Assembly (NCBI GenBank): GCA_029204225.1
Contig: CM055111.1
Location: 16,849,019-16,913,018, forward strand
DNA from: Diphasiastrum complanatum
Taxonomy: Eukaryota > Streptophyta > Lycopodiopsida > Lycopodiales > Lycopodiaceae
Length of the DNA stretch: 64,000 bases
Direction: 5' to 3'
Below the pieces are notes generated by a model that worked only from the letters and a program-made list of their open reading frames with translations, made no database searches and was not told the origin of the DNA. A program made the position numbers and the translations under genes. Positions 56,903 through 64,000 of the stretch are shown here, in pieces. The first letter of the stretch is position 1, and each line of letters begins with the position of its first letter.

Positions 56903-58060
56903 GATTCTAATGTTTCTTCAACTTTTAGGTTCTGTCCTAAAGCACTTAGCACTCACTTTTCTCTCAACAAATGATAGATAAAGAGATCTATGAAGATTTA
57001 GGACCCTAAAACACTTCTATCTTGAACCTAGATGGTTTCCAAGCATAGAAAGGAAGATTGAAACACATGCAACACTTTGCACACACTAAGAATGGATTAC
57101 AAAATCAAACCAACCTGAACACACTCTTGCTTAAGCTCTCAAACTTTCCAGCAAGTGACCAAATCAAGTTATGGTGTGAAGAGTTACTTGCATTCTTAGA
57201 AAATACCCAACTAGGATGCCAAGATTACCTAGTAATGAACAAACTTGATCAACATATGATCAACACACTAAGATATTGATTCAACCTGTAAAACCACATG
57301 TAAACCACACTTCTAAAAGTTTATAAACTCCAGCAAGTGATAAATACAAGATTTAGAGGTGAATGAATGAGCACACTTAGTGAATCACAAGACTAGCTTC
57401 ACTATCTTGTCAAATCTTGGTGTTTAGATGTAGATCTAAGATCACTTCACATGAGAATGTTCCTCAACCTGTTAAGAACCTGAAAACACACTTGCATAAT
57501 GGTTAACACCTTCCAGCAAATGCTCCAATCAAATTACATAAGGAGAGTTACTTACATGCTCAACAAAGTACACCAAAATTTATGCCAAAATTGATGACAA
57601 TCTTTACAATATGCTCTTCAAAATGGAGCTTACAATATGTTCACCCAAAAAAGGGGATCTTTCATCCAAATGGGAGCTTTGCTCAGCCTTTAGGAGAATT
57701 ACAACTCACTCAAAAGAGCATTTGTCATCCACTTAAGGAGAAGTTTCATCCACTTAAGGAGAGTGTTCATCCAAGAATGGAGATTGTCAACAATAGGATT
57801 GAAAAGAACATTGTTAGTATTGAATATGCACAAGCCTCACAATCACAAATGATTAGGTGTTATGATCTGATCCAAAATAGTTTCTTTTCAGCCTCTGATC
57901 TTCAATAGACCTGAAATATGCTTTTGATCCACAAGTTCAACTCACAAAACAAAGGTTAGTAAGATTTGATCAACAAAGCAATGCAAAATCATGCTAGAAC
58001 TTGATCAAACATCCAAATATCACCAAAAATGGAATACTTACTATAAATAGAAGCCAACCA
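56903..58060 (-). other. F2b leader
   Basis: Equivalent to the F2a leader. The plus-strand antisense frame 57582-57908 is open for 108 codons here too. Confidence 0.8.
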
Positions 58061-58072
58061 GCTCTGATACCA
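58061..58072 (-). other. F2b primer-binding site
   Basis: TGGTATCAGAGC on the minus strand beside the 5' LTR. Confidence 0.92.
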
Positions 58073-58727
58073 TGTGAAAAATACAGATCCTAAGTGGATC
58101 TAAACTCCAAGATCATTGGCTTGAATGCTTGCACTCCAAACTACATAAGCTAGGAATTGGCAACACATTCTATGCTACCTAGAATGCAAAGAACTTGATC
58201 AAAAAGCATTTACCACAAATGGAAACTTCCATAAACATCAAGTGCGGCCCAAAATAGAATTATACAATCCATAATACATTAGCCTACCACTTTTGGAAAG
58301 CACCTAAGATCATACACAATAGCTTGAAGACAATACACACAACAATGCTCTCAATGGAGGAAGAAACAATGACAATGATCTATTGATCTCAATGAAGCAT
58401 ACAAAAGGTTTCTCCAACCTGTTCTCCACGACTTCCCTACTATTTATGGATGAGGAAGATGACTCTCTCTCCTCTCTCTAGAAGGTACTTGACCCTAGAT
58501 ATTCCCTATATATGAAAAATAGCTAAAAATGGCTTATATGACCAAAATACATCAAAATGGTCTCATTTTGAAGGGTATGAAGTTTGACACTTCATCATAC
58601 TGAAAAAATACAGTAAATAAAAACATTGTGGCCTGGTTCACACGTGCGAAACTCCAGAACCAAAACTATTTACAATTTTAGCCAATTTAGGCCTCAAACT
58701 AGCTAGGAAATGTTGACAATTTTCACA
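58073..58727 (-). repeat. F2b 5' LTR
   Basis: 655 bp, followed by TCCAC at 58728-58732. Confidence 0.95.
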
Positions 58728-58732
58728 TCCAC

Positions 58733-59155
58733 TTTGTCACCTGCAAAATCCGAGTCACTATAGGCTCTTAAGCCAATATTAGTCCCTCTATACATTATGC
58801 CAAAATTTGTAGTAGATGAGATATATCTAAGAACTCTTTTGGCCATCTTCCAATGTGAAACTAAAGGACTTTGCATGAATTGACTTAACTTTCCAACACT
58901 GTAACTAATATCAGGTGCAGTTATAGTCAAATATGTTAAGGAGCCTATAAGGCTTCTATACAAAGTGATGTCCTCAAAGGATGCTTCATCACCATCAATA
59001 GATGCTTTTACATGTTGCTCCATTGGAGTCTCAATGACTTTACAATTCTTTATTCCAAATCTATCTAGGATGGATATAGCATACTTAGATTGACACCTTT
59101 CCTTCATGCTTTTGCTTGATGAAGCCCTCGGGTTGCCTCATGTAGATCTCCTCCT
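58733..59155 (-). pseudogene. Older copia F4: RT fragment and start of RNase H
   Basis: Minus strand from about 59150: YLEEEIYM.QPEGFIK of the RT fingers/palm is joined directly to SKYAISILDRFGIKNCKV, so the part with YVDD is deleted. Then TPMEQHVKA, SLIGSLTYLTITAPDIS, WKMAKRVLRYIS and the RNase H opening YSDSDFAGDKVD, cut by F2b. The element is incomplete upstream; nothing of its integrase or Gag is seen to the right. Confidence 0.85.
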
Positions 59156-59600
59156 CCAAATAATGTAAGCTGAATAAAGGGCCATTGAAGATGATCTTTT
59201 TGTTGTATTTCCAAGGTCATAACCCAATATATTAATGGCTAGATCCCTCTTAACAAAAACAATTTTAAATGTTCCTCTTGAGTAATTATGGCCTCCTAAG
59301 CAAATAAATAAGGCCTTAATTGCCATTATAACAGTGGCAAAAAATGGACTATAACTTGAATAATATACACAAATTTTTCTAATTACAGAACTTTTCAAGT
59401 AATGGGCGAGCAACGATTCCTTTTGCCCAACAGCTGATCCCTCGTGAAGTCCTCCATATCTCATTGTAAAGGAATCTATTTTGATGGTATTCTGCAAGGA
59501 ATTCCAAATGATATATTTAGATTGAAGAAAAAAATGCTATCTCAAACTTTTATCTCTTGTATTTTAGAAAAAATATTACAATCACAAAATTATAAACCAA
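59156..59600. other. No recognisable gene
   Basis: A minus-strand ORF of 119 codons (59138-59497) overlaps the end of F4 and shows no family resemblance. AT-rich elsewhere. Confidence 0.35.
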
Positions 59601-60300
59601 TGCTATACCTTATAAGTTCTTCTGAGCGTAGTCTAGATCCTGATCCTCCTAGTCCTCCAAGTCCACCTAGTTCACCACCACCTGATAATATGGCTGACCC
59701 AGCGCCACCCACATCTACAAAAATCAGATACGATTTCTTTAAGGGTCATCATCTGAAGATGCGGACAATTATTTGTCTCAATTTGAATCTATTACTATAG
59801 CAAATAAAAAACATACAGACGAGGACAAAGTTAGAATTTTGCCAGATCTTCTACGAAAGCAGGTTAAGATCTGGTACAGTCAATTAGTACCGGAAACGGT
59901 TAAAACTTGGAATGCTTTAAGAGCAGCTTTCCTTAAGAAGTTTAGGGAGATAGGATATTATAGAGATAGAGACGTTTGTTATGAATTTCTTTGTCATAAA
60001 CCCACTAGATACACCACCGTATTCAAAATTATTTGGAAGACCGTTCCTAATGGATTTTATTATATTAAGAACTACAAGAAAATCATCGTATAAAGTATTA
60101 TTAGGACGACCATGGCTCTACCAGGCCGATGTCATAACCCACTGGAAGAAGAAGGAGATTACCTTTAGAGATCAGATAGAGACATCGACGGGGAAAAGTC
60201 ATAAAAGAATTATGATATCCTGGGAAAAAGATAAGTACGTGAGACACCTACATCATCCTCGAGCTATACTTCAGAGCATGAAGGGCTTCAATCCATAAGG
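59600..60300 (+). pseudogene. Second decayed gypsy: Gag and protease end
   Basis: The Gag start is likely MADPAPPTSTKIRYDFF near 59691, after a Pro/Ser-rich stretch. A shift near 59745 moves the frame to LSQFESITIANKKHTDEDKV, then KIWYSQLVPETVKTWNALR and FLKKFRE, the usual gypsy Gag core. It is then joined to a protease C-terminal block (VLLGRPWLYQADVITHWKKKEI). The piece 59970-60037 is repeated at 60602-60668. Confidence 0.75.
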
Positions 60301-62240
60301 ATTGAGGAAGGGGAGATGTTTGTCACACTAAGTATACTTGCATATAGTAATTAAGTAGAATATATAGATAGAGGAGATTGTGGAGTCCCAGAAATCAGTG
60401 CTATTATAGGAGATCATACTATAGATAGAATACTAATAGACTCAAGATCCAGTATCAACTTAATAACAGAAACAATGGTTAAGGAATTAGGACTAGAAAA
60501 ACAGATACAGCCTATTACATACCATGAAATCCATTTAGCAAACGCATCCAAATGCATACCAGTAGGTGAGCTAAAAGGTATTAGTGTAGTTATAGAGACC
60601 TAGATGTTCATTATGAATTTCTTTGTCATAAACCCAGTAGATACACCACCATATTCAATATTATTTGGAAGATTGTGGCTAAATCAAGCAGATGCTATTA
60701 TAAACTGGTCTACCAAACAAATATTTTTTTCAGGCGTTCTCACAGCTAGTCCAATAGGTGGTCACCTTTTGAAATGGGGTGAGCAGACCTACTGAATCCT
60801 GGATCAATTTCATAGAATGCTATGAGATTTATGAGGATGAGGAAATACCAACAACATCCGAGTCGAGAGAAGTTTTGGGTGGAACCAAAGCAAGCCTAAC
60901 CGAAGGGATGGTAGATAAAACATATTATGTAGAAATAAAAATAAATAAAGGTAAAATTTTGAATTTATATAAACACCAATCAGACTAGGAATGTGAAGAG
61001 TACATATTACTTCTTTAGAAATACCAAAATGCATTTGCTTGGTCGATGGACAATTTAATAGGAATACCAGTTAAATGGGACAAACATAGAATAGATCTTA
61101 TTCAGGGAATAATACTTGTTAGGCAGTGCCAATATAGATTGAATCCAAAGTATTCCTTGTTAGTAAAAGACGAATTAGATAGATGTCTTAGAGTGGGTAT
61201 TATATATCTTGTTCTAAGCAGTGAGTGGGTGTCACCAATAGTTATAGTACCTAAGAAGAAGACGAGCAATATTAGAGTTTGCCAAGATTTTAGGAAACTA
61301 AATAATGCTACATCAAAGGATTAACATCCTCTGCCATATACAGATACTATTCTTGACCAGGTAACTGGTCATGAACGTTATAGCTTTTTAGATGGATTCT
61401 TAGGTTATAACCAAGTTTTCATCACCAAGTTAGAGGAAGATAGATCCAAGACCACTTTTACCACTGATTGGGGGACGTACGCGTATACACGAATGCCCTT
61501 GGTCTTTGTAATGCACCTGCCACATTCCAAGTTTTTAGCAATTTTCATGGATGACTTTTGTGTCTATTCATCAACTAAAGACCATTTAGACGCATTAGAA
61601 AAGACATTGAGAAGATGTCAAGAGACATCTCTTAAGTTGCATCTAGCCAAGTGTTATTTCAGGATGAGGGAAGGCATCTTGTTAGGACATAAAATTTCGA
61701 AGGACAGTATACAAGCCGACATCGAAAAAGTAAAAATGATTTTAGAGTTATTAGAACCAGCTAATCTAAGAGAGCTTAGAGGTTTTCTAGGACACGTAGG
61801 ATATTATCGTGGGATAATTAAGGATTATGCGATATTAGTAACTCCTTTAACAAATTTATTAAAAAAGTCTGTTGAGTACCATTGGTCACAAGACCATCAA
61901 CAAGCTTCTGATAAGTTAAAATAGTCATTAGCAGAAGCCACTGCAGGTAGACCTCCAAATTGGGCTAAAAAGTTTCATGTATATGTAGACACATCATCAT
62001 TTGCAATAGGTGTAGTGCTTAGTCAGAAAGATGACCAAAATATAGATTACCCAATTTATTATGCGGGTAGACAACTCGCAACATCAGAAAAGAACTATTC
62101 TGCTACAGAGCGTGAAGCACTAGGAATGATTTATTCAATAAATTGTGTTCAAAATGCATCCAAAACCAATCTTACAGGTTTTACAACCATTAGCTATACG
62201 AGCACGGATAGAAGGACTTCTTCAATTTGATCCCTCAGTA
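60301..62240 (+). pseudogene. Second decayed gypsy: protease, RT, RNase H
   Basis: Protease: ISAIIGDHTIDRILIDSRSS, where the DSG site reads DSR, then LFGRLWLNQADAIINW. RT: CLRVGIIY...SEWVSPIVIVPKKKTSNIRVCQDFRKLN, then HPLPYTDTILDQVTGHERYS, LDGFLGYNQV, and FMDDFCVYSS (active site FMDD) near 61550, then LGHKISKDSIQADIEKV. RNase H: VYVDTSSFAIGVVLSQ and YYAGRQLATSEKNYSATERE. Breaks include TAA at about 61322, loss near 61490, and TAG at 61922. The integrase that should follow is absent; a different coding sequence starts at once. The RT resembles the Athila/Tat side of gypsy by its FLDG.LGYNQ block; this placement is tentative. Confidence 0.82.
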
Positions 62241-64000
62241 ATCCTTATGGATGTGTGCCATGAGTTGATCCGAAATCTGAGCGAGACAGAGGAAGGACAT
62301 GTTTACACCACTGTCTGGAATCAAAAAATCATTATTATAAAAGGATTTTACTATCGTGCCTTAGGTTTGTCTATGGATGGCAGTATGCATGTTACAAAGC
62401 CCGACTTCATCACTGAGAGCGGAGTTTTTCAGGAAGAAGCTTATCTCGAGAAAAGGGGACATAAACTCTCTTATATCATAGACCCCAATCTCATAAGCTT
62501 TGTGCGATTTGCTCTTGCTTCTATATTCTTATTGGAGTAAGAGTATACCATTTCTAACACGAATATGAGATACCTACTGAGATCCCTGAACAGAGAATCC
62601 ATTGCCTTTGGGTAGATTGCTTTTAAGCAATTCTGTAAGTTAGTAAAGATTAATCAGTTTTCTAGGCTTGATTTGTAGTTTGGTATTCTATGTATGCATG
62701 CCGGTGTGTTAACTATGTAGGAAGATATTAGAATTGCACCGGTGCTGCCAGGGTTAGCCCCTTCAGTTGAGACTGATTTCCAAATGCAAGCATCAAAGGC
62801 AACCACTATAGAGATGGCATCATCATCATCAAGCCAACACCAAGGGAGCTCGATGAGGATGTCCTCTCTGTCATCGCAATATAAGCCACCTTCTAGTGCA
62901 GAAAGGAGCCAAGAAACGGAAGAAGAAACAAAAAATGTTGTTGTGCAGGAGCAGAACCAAGAAGATATCTAGCAGGAGCCAGTACAGGAAGAAGAACGAA
63001 TTTCTGATATTTAGCAAAAAAGTGAAAGTGATGCCGAGACACCAATTCTTGATGAAGAATTATATGTGAAGACTTTTGGTACATTGTCGTCAGACACACA
63101 GGCAACCATTCAACATTTTGTCGGCCTAGAGAAAGTCTCAAGGAAGCTTGGATCAAAGTATGATTCCATTCGAACAGACCTAATCCAGAAAAATAAGGAG
63201 CTAAAAGAAATCAAGACTGAGTTGTCACACAAGAGCAAAGAGCTTGAAGCAGCCCAAGCAGAGTTGATCAGGAAAGATACAACCCTCGAAGAAGCAAAAG
63301 GTAGACATGATGCTACGCTGGAGGTACTTAAAGCAATTCAAGAGTAGTCCAATGCTTTTGAAAATGAAAATCAATTGCTCAAGCAGCAGATCCAGACCCT
63401 GCAGGATTTTTGCAGGAGGAAAGACATGCACGAGCTACTTTGCAGAGTAGTAACGAGGAGCTGAGCGACAAACTCAGCAATGCCATTACCAACAAGGAGA
63501 GTGCCCAAGTAAATCAATGCAGCTTTAGGACTCTGTTGTCTAGCTGTAGTATTCTACAGATATGCTGAGGAAAGGCAACCAAATCTATAAGAAACAAGCC
63601 GAAGGGACAATTCTATGGCGGATAAGCGCCGAAGTCACATTGGGAGCTTGTGTATCTCATGGGAGATACAAGATCGACCCAACAACTTGGAAAGGTATTC
63701 AAGAAAAAATTATCCAAAACTTCCAACTGCAATATTTGCAACCCTAGATGGTTTCGTATGAGAAATTGAAAGAAGAACTGGAAGAGACTAAGTTTCAATC
63801 AAGCCAAATCCAAAATTTTGAAGATAAAGAACATGTCTAGCACCAAGACTAGTCTACGCAGATGGATACATCAGAGAAGGCCATATAGACAGATATCGTT
63901 TTTAAGCAAATCCAGAAAGATCAAGACGTGCAGACCCTGAGGATGCTGTGAAGCCAAAAGCAACAGTGACATGGATTTTGTAGACCAACCAGCAACTCTA
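62145..64000 (+). pseudogene. Unrecognised gene with C-terminal coiled coil, interrupted almost only by TAG
   Basis: One frame runs from 62145 to about 63407, then two shifts (near 63408 and 63550) carry it on to the window end. The N-terminal part (to about 62540) looks globular: LLQFDPSVILMDV, YTTVWNQKIIIIKGFYYRALGL, SYIIDPNLISFVRFALASIFL. Next comes a Ser/Gln-rich linker (62810-62960). Then a long charged coiled coil (63120-63350: LIQKNKELKEIKTELSHKSK and on), resuming with KLKEELEETK near 63770. In-frame stops are TAA 62538 and TAG at 62613, 62676, 62718, 62970, 63012, 63345, 63745, 63838, 63850 and 63886; TGA appears first at 63949. It follows the gypsy RNase H directly where integrase belongs. 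I do not recognise the family. Confidence 0.6.

Larger units (their letters stand above)
52297..58727 (-). mobile_element. F2b: second copy of F2, full length but broken
   Basis: About 6,431 bp on the minus strand, target duplication TCCAC at 52292-52296 and 58728-58732. The LTRs (656 and 655 bp) differ by about six substitutions and one indel, so it is older than F2a. It is inserted in the RNase H region of F4. The coding region is interrupted by one shift and one nonsense change. Confidence 0.95.

Overview
This is land-plant nuclear DNA from a repeat-dominated, gene-poor region. The evidence is LTR retrotransposons of Ty1/copia and Ty3/gypsy type nested in one another, primer-binding sites matching plant initiator-Met tRNA (TGGTATCAGAGC), a MITE-like foldback, long microsatellites and only a decayed fragment of one recognisable host gene. 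The species cannot be told; a large-genome vascular plant is a reasonable guess. I use private labels for element families (F1 to F5).

Layout. 1-2640: no convincing gene; compound CA/CT/TA microsatellite block at 1610-2530. 2640-11390: old minus-strand copia (F5) split by a young, nearly intact minus-strand copia, F1 (3725-9964, 737-bp LTRs, CTAGA target duplication). 11395-13190: mosaic of a motif-rich patch, a 76-bp F1 LTR end and a decayed copy of an accessory module. 13200-15160: GC-richer repeat with a ~115-bp tandem array and a primer-binding site. 15675-15964: foldback element. 16000-19780: AT-rich, unrecognised. 19784-26214: F2a, a plus-strand copia with an unbroken 1317-codon gag-pol, 655-bp LTRs differing at one site, and a GGTAG duplication. 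26215-31200: decayed gypsy. 32290-37000: three decayed copia pieces. 37700-39960: degenerate satellite-like array. 40886-41573: fragments of a NIMA-related (NEK) kinase gene. 42453-44400: unrecognised multi-exon remnant. 45165-59140: older minus-strand copia (F4) carrying two younger insertions, F3 (46194-51763) and F2b (52297-58727). 59600-64000: decayed gypsy followed by an unrecognised coiled-coil gene.

How the parts work together. F2a encodes every copia function (Gag, protease, integrase, reverse transcriptase, RNase H). F3 has an intact Gag nearly identical to that of F2 but no protease, integrase or working reverse transcriptase, and its two LTRs differ at one site. It shares with F2 the primer-binding site, polypurine tract, leader and the U5-side 245 bp of the LTR, while the U3 part and the 3' half are unrelated or very diverged. 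The simplest reading is a non-autonomous element moved in trans by F2, formed by two template switches between co-packaged RNAs. Its 3' module occurs in two older places (11732-13190, 33490-33665), so this lineage is not a one-off deletion.

The second unusual signal is the reading frame at 62145-63890. Ten of its eleven in-frame stops are TAG and the other is TAA, each where glutamine would fit, as expected for C-to-T decay at methylated CAG sites.
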